Below, one piece after another: positions 15,350 to 22,584 of a stretch of DNA of 27,271 bases (position 1 is the stretch's first letter; every line of letters begins with the position of its first letter). Made by a program: the position numbers and the translations under genes. The stretch spans positions 471,243 to 498,513 of the forward strand of contig MU646393.1 in NCBI GenBank assembly GCA_026770585.1. The letters are read 5' to 3'. Below the pieces are notes generated by a model. The model ran no database searches. It was not told the origin of the DNA and saw nothing but the letters and a program-made list of their open reading frames with translations. Source of the stretch: Baffinella frigidus (Eukaryota; Cryptophyceae; Cryptomonadales; Baffinellaceae).

Positions 15350-15501
15350 CCAGATTTCACAGCAAAACGATTTTAATCAAAAACTTTTGGATTCAATAAC
15401 AATTACTACACGAATTGTTTAATATTACTAGTCAAGCTCGTTCTGTGTAGTAAATTTGATTGCCAGAAAGTTGTAAATTAAAACCGTTTTCCTATGAGAT
15501 T
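15350..15501. mobile_element. AT-rich MITE (second copy of 14447 family)
   Basis: AAAACGATTTTAATCAAAAA at the left pairs with AATTAAAACCGTTTT near the right. The core ATTACTACACGAATTGTTTA, ATATTACTAGT and GTTCTGTGTAGTAAATTT matches the reverse strand of 14447-14589. Confidence 0.82.
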
Positions 15502-15524
15502 CGCGTCTCCATCTGCGCACACCA

Positions 15525-15700
15525 CGTCAGTCGAAATGTCATTTTACTACACGAGCTTCCAGTAAAGTTGATTCTACTCGGGAAACACGCCAAAAGTGTT
15601 GGGAATTGGAGCTCTTTCCCGCCGGAGTTTTAAGAATCTGTACCAGGATACGGCACGTTACCACTTTTAGCGCGAACGAGTGTGTTTATGAAAATCTCAC
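15525..15700. repeat. Dispersed repeat R2 (copy 2)
   Basis: Same order of blocks as 860-1026. The block TTAAGAATCTGTACCAGGAT shares TGTACCAGGATA with the hairpin arm at 26818. It is followed by AATCTCACGTATGCCCTGGC, echoing 1558 and 1686. Confidence 0.75.
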
Positions 15701-15900
15701 GTATGCCCTGGCGCCGACGTGGCCGTGTTCCAGAGTTCCAGAGCAGCAACCAAACCTCACGGAAAGACCAAATCGTCGATTTTCAGACCTCAAGTCCACC
15801 TTGATTTTTTTCTTCACTTGTAAAAAAATGACTGTTTTAAAATAGTCACATTTCTAGCCTCGAGTGGCCTCGCGCGCCCGCGTTTCGCAAAAACGTGTGA
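15701..15900. mobile_element. Fragments of two MITE families
   Basis: AACCTCACGGAAAGACCAAA, TCGTCGATTTTCAG at 15755-15788 is one end of the 19801 family. ACAG/ACTGTTTTAAAATAGTC and ACATTTCTAGCCTCGAGTGG at 15830-15867 is the reversed left end of the 18806 family. Confidence 0.7.
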
Positions 15901-16057
15901 GATCTCATCCCGCCAGGTATTCAATTTGAGTGCTCGACACGCGTACTTTTGGCATCATATTTTGCCTGAAGTGGCCAAATTGGCAACTTCCGGCAGCTTC
16001 TTACGCCAAAAGTATGCGTTTCGAGCAATTAAATTGAATACCTGGCGGGATGAGATC
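15901..16057. mobile_element. MITE with ~50-bp ends, GATCTCATCCCGCCAGG
   Basis: GATCTCATCCCGCCAGGTAT, TCAATTT is perfectly inverted at 16031-16057. The similarity continues inward (TGCTCGA.ACGC.TACTTTTGGC) with a few mismatches, giving arms of about 53 bp and a loop of about 50 bp. Target duplication unclear. Confidence 0.9.
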
Positions 16058-16410
16058 GGTTCGGCAGGGGGGGGAGGGGGGGTCGTGTGAGATCGTTTTC
16101 ACGTGTGAGGTTTTGTTTTGGCAAGGGGGGCGGCCCGTCTTCTAGAAGGAAATCGGTTTGAAATAGTTTAGGGTGACCTTTTTCTTAATGAGCCCAATGA
16201 GCCTTAATAAGCCAACGGCTCAACTCAACTCATTAAGGATTCTCAAAACCATTGGATTGGCTCATTAAGGCTCAACTCATTAACAAACTAATGATTCATG
16301 ATACTGCAACTCATTAAGGATGAGCTGAGTTCCCAGCCCTGGGGGCGGGGGTTCAGGTGTGGGGAGGTGAGGCTGATAGGATAGAAGATGCCTAAGTGGA
16401 TCACTCCACC
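16058..16410. repeat. CTCATTAAGG motif cluster and G-runs
   Basis: CTCATTAAGG or its inverse occurs about six times at 16185-16325 in mixed orientation, able to form several alternative hairpins. 16064-16085 and 16120-16135 are G-runs. No gene is seen. Confidence 0.6.
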
Positions 16411-16529
16411 CTGGAGGCAAACCAGGGGCAAATCTTAAGTCAATTTCCCACCGATGCCACCCGATTGCGTTGGCATTTTTATGAGAGTTGACTTACGAAA
16501 CCAACCATTTGCCCACCAGTTGCCTCCAG
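16411..16529. mobile_element. MITE with CTGGAGGCAA ends
   Basis: CTGGAGGCAA.(C)CAGGGGCAAAT at the left and the inverse of CTGGAGGCAACTGGTGGGCA, AAT at the right. CGATGCCA and TGGCATT give an internal stem. It abuts the next MITE with no gap. Confidence 0.82.
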
Positions 16530-16667
16530 CCACTTAGCAGCCAAAGGGTCTTCACGGATGCAGTCCATCTAAACGATTTGTACTAGAATCTTATCCATTG
16601 CTATGGATTCCAGCCAGAATTTCCCCCGAGAAACCGGGGGAAAACATCTTGGGTCGCTGCTAAGTGG
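16530..16667. mobile_element. CCACTTAGCAG-family MITE (138 bp)
   Basis: CCACTTAGCAGCCAAAGGGT faces the inverse of CCACTTAGCAGCGACCCAAG. The internal CCCCCGAGAAACCGGGGG hairpin and GAATCTTATCCATTG match 4893-4990 in reverse. Confidence 0.87.
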
Positions 16668-16682
16668 TAGTCGCATCCAGAG

Positions 16683-16784
16683 TGGCTCTTGGCCCGCTTG
16701 GTGCTCAGGCTGTGCGGTGGCAGGCACGTGACCCTCACGGCGACGAACCTCTCCATCTCGCTCGAGGTGCTGCCCCCCGACGAC
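16683..16784. other. Coding-like segment beside a MITE, strand unresolved
   Basis: The plus strand reads LLARLVLRLCGGRHVTLTAT, NLSISLEVLPPDD before running into the MITE. The minus strand is also open (SSGGSTSSEMERFVAVRV, TCLPPHS). Base composition is GC-rich like the real exons and unlike the flanks. No family is recognised, and the strand cannot be decided by eye. Confidence 0.3.
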
Positions 16785-16944
16785 CCTTGCTCGGATAGCG
16801 AGGGGGCAAATGGATCGGGTATTTTTTGCCTTCAGCTCCCATCGGGAGCTGAAGCCCAGTACACACTGGACGCGGCTGGTACCAAATTTTGAATTCGTAC
16901 CCGCATTAAAAAGATCCGTTTGCCCCCTCGCTATCCGACCAAGG
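16785..16944. mobile_element. MITE, CCTTG.TCGGATAGCG ends (160 bp)
   Basis: CCTTGCTCGGATAGCGAGGG, GGCAAATGGATC is inverted at 16913-16944 with two mismatches over 32 bp. An internal hairpin TTCAGCTCCCATCGGGAGCT, GAA lies in the loop. Confidence 0.9.
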
Positions 16945-17164
16945 AGAGGAGGACCTGTGGCGAAGGGGGCATGAGGACCGACCCACTTCTAACATTCCGA
17001 TGGATGTCCATCAACGGAATAAACCTAAGACACTGCGAGCCTGGAGATTTTGTCAAAGCCAACTCTCCCACAAATCTGTCAATTTAAGAAACGAGGTACA
17101 CGTTACGTGTACTTCTTTACTACACATTAGCAGGTGAGTTGACTAATACCAAAACTCCACCCTG
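16945..17164. other. Unassigned; first copy of a GGGGGCA(C/T)GAGGA motif
   Basis: ACCTGTGGCGAAGGGGGCAT, GAGGA at 16952 recurs at 17214 (ACCTGTGTCGGAGGGGGCAC) and 17523 (ACCTGTGGCGGAGGGGGCAC). TCCATCAACGGAATA.ACCT recurs at 17008 and 17245. TTTGTCAAAGCCAACTC resembles R5. Confidence 0.5.
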
Positions 17165-17502
17165 GCAGTGTAATAGCGCAGTGTTGACTAAAAAAGACAA
17201 GTGGTGAGACATACCTGTGTCGGAGGGGGCACGAGGATGTTTTATCAACGGAATAGACCTGATAGCGCAGTATTGACTGAAAACTTAATAGCGCAGTATT
17301 GAAAACCTAACAGCGCAGTATTGAAAACCTAACAGCGCAGTATTAAACGTAACAGCGAAGTGCGGTATTAAACGCAACAGCGCAGTATTACCTGGCACAG
17401 TATGAAACCTCATAGCGCAGTATTGACAAGTGCAGTGTGAAACCTGATAGCGCAGTATTGACTAGCGCAGTATGAAACCTAATAGCGCAGTATTGACTCA
17501 CA
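17165..17502. repeat. AGCGCAGTATTGA interrupted tandem repeat
   Basis: About 14 copies of AGCGCAGTATTGA or close variants, mostly as AACCTAATAGCGCAGTATTG with spacer changes, fill 17165-17502. Unit length varies from about 12 to 26 bases, so it is a higher-order minisatellite. Confidence 0.9.
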
Positions 17503-17565
17503 AAGAGCAGTGGTGTGACATACCTGTGGCGGAGGGGGCACGAGGATCCTGTTTTTTCCCCGCAG

Positions 17566-17605
17566 AAGATGACGACGTGCGTGTACGGCGCTGGTTCTGC
17601 GCACC
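17566..17605 (+). CDS. Candidate small exon, copy 1 of 2
   Basis: 40 nt between CCCCGCAG and a GTACGTAAGT donor. One frame reads EDDDVRVRRWFCA. The copy at 17872-17914 differs only by a synonymous GAT/GAC change in this frame and at its first bases. The upstream 24 bases (GAGGATCCTGTTTT..) are also duplicated. No family is recognised; the minus-strand frame is open too, so the call rests on the strong plus-strand donors. Confidence 0.3.
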
Positions 17606-18430
17606 GTACGTAAGTAAGTGAATGAGTAAGTACGTAATTAAGTAAATGAGTAAGTACGCAAGTGAGTGAGTGAGTGAGTGAGTAAGTATGTGAGTGTAAG
17701 TATGTGAGTAAGTAAGTAGGTGAATGAGTAAGTACGTAATTAAGTAAATGGGTAAGTACTCAAGTGAGTGAAGAGTGAGTGAGTGAGTGAGTGAGTGAGT
17801 GAGTGTGTGAGTGAGTGAGTGAGTATGTGAGTGAGTGAGTAAGTGAGTACGAGGATCCTGTTTTGCTTCAGCGGAAGACGACGACGTGCGTGTACGGCGC
17901 TGGTTCTGCGCACCGTAAGCAAGAAAGCGAGTAAGTAAGTAAGTAAATAAATGAGCGAGTACGTCAGTGAGTGAAGAGTGAGTGAGTGAGTGAGAGCGTG
18001 AGAGCGTGAGAGCGTGAGTGAGTGAGTGAGAGAGTGATTGAGCGAGTGAAGGGAGTGAAAGAGTGAGGGAGTGAGGGAGTGAGGGAGTGAGGGAGTGAGG
18101 GAGTGAGAGAGTGAGGGAGTGAGGGAGTGAGGGAGTGAGAGCGTGAGTGAGTGAGTGAGTGAGAGAGTGATTGAGCGAGAGAGTCAGGGAGTGAGGGAGT
18201 GAGGGAGTGAGGGAGTGAGTGAGTGAGTAAGTATCCTCTGCACACAGTAAGTAAGAAAGCGAGTAAATAAATAAGTGATTCACTAAGCAAGCAAGTGTGT
18301 GAGTGAGTGAGTAAGTAAGCAAGTACGTACGTGAGTGTAAGTAAGTGCAGCTAAGTAAGTTAAGTAAGGAATAAAGTACGTAATGCAGTAAGTAAGTAAC
18401 TAAGCAAGTAATGAAGTACGTAAGCGCGCG
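17606..18430 (+). repeat. GTGAGT/GTAAGT tetranucleotide array (5'-splice-site-like)
   Basis: About 800 bp of (GTGA)n and (GTAA)n with GAGT and GGGA variants, starting exactly at the donor of exon copy 1. It contains many perfect GTAAGT and GTGAGT hexamers on the plus strand. A second exon copy lies at 17872-17914. A decayed third donor edge (CTCTGCACACAGTAAGTAAG, AAAGCGAGTAA) is at 18235. The 274-residue Ser/His/Thr/Leu frame on the minus strand is a repeat artefact. Confidence 0.9.
17872..17914 (+). CDS. Candidate small exon, copy 2 of 2
   Basis: Preceded by GCTTCAG and followed by GTAAGC. The body from GAAGACGACGACGTGCG to TTCTGCGCACC is nearly identical to 17566-17605. It is either a tandem alternative exon or a decoy. 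Confidence 0.3.
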
Positions 18431-18477
18431 TCAGCCACTGCGGGACTCGAGAGGGGGTCTGAGGATAAACCCCACTA

Positions 18478-18636
18478 CACTCCGAGCCACAAGATTTCAG
18501 CTAAGTCAACTCCCCCTGAAAGCCAGCGCCTTAAGTCAAATGCCTGCCATGGTGGCAGGGTCCATCTAAACGAAACCAGGGGAAAGGTGACTTAGGTGAG
18601 CTGGTTGACTTAGCTAAAATCTTGTGGCTCGGAGTG
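18478..18636. mobile_element. MITE, CACTCCGAGCCACAAGATTT ends (159 bp)
   Basis: CACTCCGAGCCACAAGATTT, (C/T)AGCTAAGTCAAC is inverted at both ends, about 33 bp with one mismatch. TGCCATGGTGGCA is a small internal stem. 18637-18805 shows no gene. Confidence 0.92.
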
Positions 18637-18805
18637 CACTTAGCCACAGCCGGAGTGACTTTACACTATGCAGCAGAGGGGGGGCGCGCTGCCAGGGCGG
18701 TTGACTAATCGCACTCTTCCCTGGAACACAGATCTTCGCGGTGTCCTTACCGCCCGTGAAAAAAACCTGCCTGTTTTTTTCAATATTGGTGGGAGGCTCG
18801 GCTGA

Positions 18806-19017
18806 CCACTCGAGGCTAGAAATGTGACTATTTTAAAAGTTTTTAAGTTGACATGTCCTTTACAAGTGGACCGCTGTGTAGTAATTTCCACACAAATATC
18901 TGGTTTTGGTCACGTAGCTGGGGGAATTCCCCCGGCTACGTGACCAAACCCGCCCGTGACTGGTACACATGTTTACAACCCCACATTTTAAATGCTCCCC
19001 CTTCCAGCCTCAAGTGG
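18806..19017. mobile_element. Family-6 MITE, CCACTCGAGG end, TSD GA (copy 1)
   Basis: The left end CCACTCGAGGCTAGAAATGT, GACTATTTTAAA faces an imperfect inverse (TTTAAATG..CCAGCCTCAAGTGG). GA at 18804-18805 and 19018-19019 is the target duplication. The centre holds the hairpin TTGGTCACGTAGCTGGGGGA with its complement. Confidence 0.85.
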
Positions 19018-19160
19018 GAGGAGCCCCCACACACGCCGCTCCACTTTCAGATTCCTCGAGGAGCTCGATCTAGTTGGGATTCCACAACCCCTAATCTTCT
19101 GGGAATCCCTACTTCCAAAAGAATACCTGCTGCCTCTGGGAATCCCTAATCGTAGGGGCG

Positions 19161-19273
19161 CTTGGTCACGTAGCTCAAGGAATTTCTTGAGCCACGTGAC
19201 CAAGCCTACCTGTGACTGGTACTAAATTTAACAACCCCACATTTAAAATACCCCCTCTTCCAGCCTCGAGTGG
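19161..19273. mobile_element. Family-6 MITE, 5'-truncated (copy 2)
   Basis: Contains the central hairpin (TTGGTCACGTAGCTCAAGGA with complement), TGTGACTGGTACTAAATTT and the right end CCAGCCTCGAGTGG. 19020-19160 between the copies carries GGGATTCC/GGGAATCCCTA direct and inverted pieces. Confidence 0.8.
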
Positions 19274-19305
19274 AAGCCTCACCTCCTGCGCCGCCGCGGC
19301 TCCAG

Positions 19306-19403
19306 GTCTTGCACCGCCGTCCGTCAACGTGGTCATCGAGCACAAAACACCTGCCGAAATGCATTACGCATCAGAAAGAGAGGAGCGACCCCCACGCAAG
19401 AGT
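19306..19403 (+). CDS. Candidate exon (unrecognised)
   Basis: After GGCTCCAG|G the frame reads LAPPSVNVVIEHKTPAEMHY, ASEREERPPRKS before a GTAAGA donor at 19404. It is charged, hydrophilic and GC-rich relative to its flanks, with the AG|G style seen at the confirmed introns. No family is recognised, and the start could lie further upstream because the frame is open. Confidence 0.35.
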
Positions 19404-19562
19404 GTAAGACTGACCTGGGAAAACAAGTCAGTTCACGGAATTTGTATCAACTTTCCGAAATTTCGATTTTTCTCGGCGGAGAATGTTGACTTATGAACTT
19501 TTCAAAATAGCCAGATTTGGCTATTTTTACTACACGGCACTCTGCCCTCCACTCTTGCGTGG

Positions 19563-19766
19563 CCGCTCGAGGCTAGAAATGTGGGACTATTTTAAAACAG
19601 GGGTTCCTTTACAAGTGAAGGGGTGTGTGGTAATTTCCACACACCTAGGTGTGTGTGGTCACGTAGCTGGCATAATTCTGTCAGCTACGTGACCAAACCC
19701 GCCCGTGACTGGTACAAATTTAAACAACCCCACATTTTAAATACCCCCTCTTTGAGCCTCGAATGG
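19563..19766. mobile_element. Family-6 MITE (copy 3)
   Basis: CCGCTCGAGGCTAGAAATGT, GGGACTATTTTAAAA to TTTGAGCCTCGAATGG, with the central hairpin GTGGTCACGTAGCTGGCATA and its complement. GTGTGGTAATTTCCACAC is a second palindrome. Confidence 0.85.
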
Positions 19767-19800
19767 AGGAGGTGTCAGGCAGGACCCGGCTCAGAAGTGA

Positions 19801-19950
19801 CCACCAACCCTCACGGAGGGACCAAATCGTCGATTCTAAAATCTGAGAATTACCCGGGCAGCTAGGCGAATTCGCCTGTGGTGGAGCCATTTTCCATAGG
19901 GATTGGGGAACTGAAAATCGTCGATTTGGTCCCACCGTGAGGGTTGGTGG
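19801..19950. mobile_element. MITE, CCACCAACCCTCACGG ends, TSD GA (150 bp)
   Basis: CCACCAACCCTCACGG(A/T)GGG, ACCAAATCG(T/A)CGATTTT is inverted at both ends over about 37 bp. GA flanks both sides (19799-19800, 19951-19952). An AGGCGAATTCGCCT palindrome lies in the loop. Confidence 0.92.
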
Positions 19951-19954
19951 GAGG

Positions 19955-20157
19955 GGATCCTCGGATCCGGGGATCTCATCCGGACGAGCATTCCTCAGAA
20001 AATACGATTTCGGGGATCTCCGATCCTATTTTGGCGTATCTTAAGGCTATAAATGAAAGCTAGATAGGCGACTGTCTTAGTTCTAATCTTTACGATACAC
20101 CAAAATCGTATTCCTGAGAAATACTCGCCGGGATTAGATCCTCAGATCCGGGGTTGC
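19955..20157 (+). mobile_element. MITE, GAGTATT-end family (copy 2)
   Basis: The left arm GACGAGCATTCCTCAGAAAA, TACGATTT faces AAATCGTATTCCTGAGAAAT, ACTCGCCG. The core matches the reverse of 541-687. GGATCC..GGATC repeats at both outer edges. Confidence 0.8.
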
Positions 20158-20184
20158 AGCGATGTGTGGAAAGTGCCCTGGGTG

Positions 20185-20217
20185 GAGATAGAAAGAGAGA
20201 GAGAGAGCGCGCGCGTG

Positions 20218-20259
<42 letters not shown>

Positions 20260-20640
20260 CGAGAGAGAGATAGAGAGAGGGTGTGTGTGTGTGTGAGAGA
20301 GAGATACATACTGTGAGGGTGTGTGCGAGAGAGCGATACAGAGAGAGGGCGAGAGAGCGAGAGAGCGAGAGAGAGAGAGAGAATGAGAGGGTGTGTGTGT
20401 GTGAGAGAGAGATGGCGCTCACGAGCCCTCCTTGTTGAGGTCCTCCCAGTCCTCCTCGCACTTGACATACTCAGCTTGTGTATGTTTGTGTGTGTGTGTG
20501 AGAGAGAGAGAGAGAAAGAGGGTGTGTGTGTGAGAGAGAGTCAGACAGAGAGGGTGTGTGTGAGAGAGATATAGAGAGATAGATAGAGAGAGAGAGATAG
20601 TGTGTGTGTGAGAGAGAGAGAGAGGGTGTGTGTGTGGGCG
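20185..20640. repeat. GA/GT composite microsatellite with copied exon end
   Basis: Alternating (GA)n and (GT)n blocks on the plus strand. Read on the minus strand they start right after the donors of the exon at 20646-20743 and its partial copy at 20420-20472. Long His/Thr/Ser/Leu frames are artefacts. Confidence 0.92.
20420..20472 (-). pseudogene. Partial copy of the 20646-20743 exon end
   Basis: Minus strand EYVKCEEDWEDLNKEGS then GTGAGC, against EYVKCEEDWENLNKEGT then GTGAGC in the neighbour. The break on the upstream side falls in microsatellite sequence. Conservation of the frame (one Asn/Asp and one Thr/Ser change) suggests a recent copy. Confidence 0.65.
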
Positions 20641-20645
20641 CTCAC

Positions 20646-20743
20646 GTGCCCTCCTTGTTGAGGTTCTCCCAGTCCTCCTCGCACTTGACATACTCAATGC
20701 CAGCTTTTGCTTTCTGAAAGTTCATTTGGTCCATGATCTCCAC
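20646..20743 (-). CDS. Candidate internal exon (unrecognised, acidic/charged)
   Basis: Minus strand, after GGGACAG|G, reads VEIMDQMNFQKAKAGIEYVK, CEEDWENLNKEG, and ends at a GTGAGC donor. An acceptor 14 bases further upstream (TTAG) would add SLGQ. Helical, charged and plausible as protein. I do not recognise the family. Its donor is followed at once by the CA/CT microsatellite, and its last 53 bases are duplicated 170 bases away. Confidence 0.5.
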
Positions 20744-20757
20744 CTGTCCCAGGGACG

Positions 20758-20920
20758 CTAATTGGTTATTGACATTAATTAAATCATTTACACGTATTGG
20801 TTATTGACACTTATTAAATTATTGACACTTGTTGGTTATTGCCACTTGGGGAATTATTGACACTTATTGGTTATTGACACTAATTAAATAATTGACACTT
20901 ATTGGTTATTGACACTGACA
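20758..20920. repeat. TTATTGACACT tandem repeat
   Basis: About ten copies of TTATTGACACT, often as TTGGTTATTGACACTTATTA with AAT spacers. AT-rich and non-coding. Confidence 0.9.
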
Positions 20921-21123
20921 TAGGGGGGTTCCTACGGGTAAGGTAACGGAAAAGTGGCCCGATTTGGGCCGAAAATCCCTCCGTAGCCCGCTGTGTGGCA
21001 ATGCTGCCTGCCAAACACGCGAGAAGCTCGGGTCGAGTGGAGATGAGGGAGGCGCCATTTTCTGGGCCAGCCACAGCCCGCCCGCCCGCCCAGCAAGAGT
21101 GTCTGACCAGCTCTTCATGCAAA
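20921..21123. repeat. Dispersed repeat R6 (copy 1)
   Basis: GGTTCCTACGGGTAAGGTAA through AGCTCGGGTCGAGTGGAGA (20927-21046) is about 97% identical to 21535-21654. The minus frame STRPELLACLAGSIATQ is shared, but neither end is bounded by splice signals in a consistent way. Confidence 0.85.
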
Positions 21124-21268
21124 AAGCTAACGCCAGCGAGGTACTTAGAGCCTACGGATTGCCTACGGTAGGAGCCCCCCTCCTACGACTTTTGAAGACC
21201 TTTGTGTTTTAAACGTCGTAGGAGGGGGGGTTCCTTCCGTAGGCTAAGGGGTCCGCTGGCGTTAGCTT
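21124..21268. mobile_element. MITE, AAGCTAACGCCAGCG ends (145 bp)
   Basis: A perfect 15-bp inverted end plus a second inner stem (CCCCCCTCCTACGAC with GTCGTAGGAGGGGGG) and CCTACGG pairs. Non-coding. Target duplication unclear. Confidence 0.9.
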
Positions 21269-21284
21269 CTGGCATTACTCTGTT

Positions 21285-21424
21285 CACCAGCCACCAGCAG
21301 AGAACCAAATCAGGGTGATGAGGCCTGTGGTAACCTCCCCTGCAGACTAAATGCTCAGCCTTCAGTCTGCAGGGCAAATTCAACTCTTGCGATCGTCGAT
21401 TTGGTTCACTTCTGGTGGCTGGTG
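21285..21424. mobile_element. MITE, CACCAGCCACCAG ends (140 bp)
   Basis: CACCAGCCACCAG.AG.GAACC, AAATC is inverted at 21393-21424. The loop holds CCCTGCAGACT with AGTCTGCAGGG. GAACCAAATC..TCGATTTGGTT resembles the inner ends of the 19801 family. Confidence 0.85.
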
Positions 21425-21527
21425 GGCACCTGCCCCCCGCCGCATGCTTTCTGATGGAAATCCCAGGCCCAAACAAAGGGAACAGGAACTGAGGGAGGCG
21501 GTGCACACCCGGCAATCCTTAGGGACA

Positions 21528-21660
21528 TAAGGGTGGTTCCTACGGATAAGGTAACGGAAAAGTGGCCCGATTTGGGCCGAAAATCCCTCCGTAGCCAACT
21601 GTGTGGCAATGCTGCCTGCCAAACACGCGAGAAGCTCGGGTCGAGTGGAGAGGAGGGTGG
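21528..21660. repeat. Dispersed repeat R6 (copy 2)
   Basis: Second copy of 20921-21046. It abuts the candidate exon at 21671, and a 16-base string GGCGGTGC(A/G)CACCCGG lies on both sides of it (21495-21510 and 21657-21672). It may therefore be an insertion into a coding region. Confidence 0.8.
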
Positions 21661-21670
21661 CGGTGCGCAC

Positions 21671-21947
21671 CCGGAATGTTTCGCCTTCGGCAAAGTCGTC
21701 GAGGGTCTGCACCCTGATGTCCCACCCGGAGTGGCTCCACTCAGTCGCGTTTGCGGCCACGGATTCGGTGTTCGCATGGATCACCATCATCTCGCCGGAG
21801 TGCACCACGGTCCGGTTCGGGCAGCGGACGTTCGCCGCGTTCCCCCCGCACGGTTCTGGGCAAACGAACACCTGCTCGTCCGCCTCTAGCCGTGGGAGAC
21901 CGAGCAGCACCTGCACCGAATATCCCCACCCGTGAGAATGGCTGCTG
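21671..21947 (-). CDS. Candidate large exon, cysteine-containing (unrecognised)
   Basis: Minus strand after CCCGCAG reads SSHSHGWGYSVQVLLGLPRL, EADEQVFVCPEPCGGNAANV, RCPNRTVVHSGEMMVIHANT, ESVAANATEWSHSGWDIRVQ, TLDDFAEGETFR, up to a GTGCGC donor. It has the feel of an extracellular beta-rich domain (CPEPCGG, two NxT sites), about 92 residues. No family named. The intron before it ends in a CCGAACC tandem tract (21957-22021). Past the donor the frame continues into R6, so an insertion allele is the alternative to splicing. Confidence 0.5.
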
Positions 21948-21956
21948 CTGCGGGAG

Positions 21957-22021
21957 TCACGGCGACGGGTTCGGTCGGTTCGGTTCGGTCGGTTTGGTCG
22001 GTTCGGTCGGCTCGGTTCGGG
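21957..22021. repeat. (CGGTTCGGT)n minisatellite
   Basis: CGGTTCGGTCGGTT units in tandem, about 60 bases, just upstream (minus strand) of the acceptor at 21948. Confidence 0.88.
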
Positions 22022-22151
22022 TTCATCCTCTGTGTTGCACTTGCGTGTAAGCCTTGATGGTGTGATAAAGCTCTCAAATCCACCGCTGCCACGGAAGAGT
22101 GGCCCTCAAGTGCCACGGAGTCCCTCCCCACCCTCCGCCTCACCCCCGCAG

Positions 22152-22323
22152 CAGTCATGCGCAACCCGTCGTCGCGACGCACATGGGCATGCGGCCTGGC
22201 AGCCGGGGCGGGATCCCCGGCTACCAGGAAGCATGCCCCTGTACGAATCACGGCAACCTAACAACCTATCTTATGAAGCATCCGGAGTCGTACCAGCGCG
22301 AAAGCGAGGTGGCAGCATTTTGA
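22152..22323 (+). CDS. Candidate terminal exon (unrecognised)
   Basis: After CCCCGCAG the plus frame reads SHAQPVVATHMGMRPGSRGG, IPGYQEACPCTNHGNLTTYL, MKHPESYQRESEVAAF and stops at TGA 22321. A GTGGCA donor at 22309 is an alternative end. The residue mix is protein-like, but no family is recognised and no upstream exon is found. The minus frame is also open over part of it. Confidence 0.3.
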
Positions 22324-22584
22324 CGTCGTGGCACGCATCGCGCTCCCTTGAAGTGCCTTGTTCCACAGGAGCTGAGAAGCTGAGCTTCTGCAACACACGA
22401 GTTCTTGTGCGGACGAAGACGTGGGGCGCGGTGTAAAACTGAAGACCCAAATCAGTTATGGATGGCTTTCTAAGATCCTGAAGCGAACCAAATGGCATCC
22501 CGTTCTTGTGAAAAAATGTCTCAGGAAGCCACCCAGGACTGAACTCTTTTGAGAGTGCGAAAGAGCACGTGACACGTCAGAGAG
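22324..22584. other. 5' flank of the leucyl-tRNA synthetase gene
   Basis: No TATA box, CpG-like cluster or repeat is evident. GCTGAGAAGCTGAGCTTCTG at 22371 is a small hairpin. The leader before the ATG includes GCACGTGACACGTC, an E-box-like CACGTG with a second ACGTC; any regulatory role is inference. Confidence 0.4.

Noticed and set aside
17165-17502. CRISPR-like array
   Set aside because: Units are irregular in length, spacers are not unique or constant in size, and the genome is eukaryotic.
17498-18322. 274-residue Ser/His/Thr/Leu open frame on the minus strand
   Set aside because: It is translation of a tetranucleotide repeat; every frame of (GTGA)n is open, and no protein-like segment exists outside the duplicated small exon.
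20090-20697. Long His/Thr/Ser/Leu frames on both strands
   Set aside because: GA/GT microsatellite artefacts; only the short exon and its partial copy have protein-like sequence.
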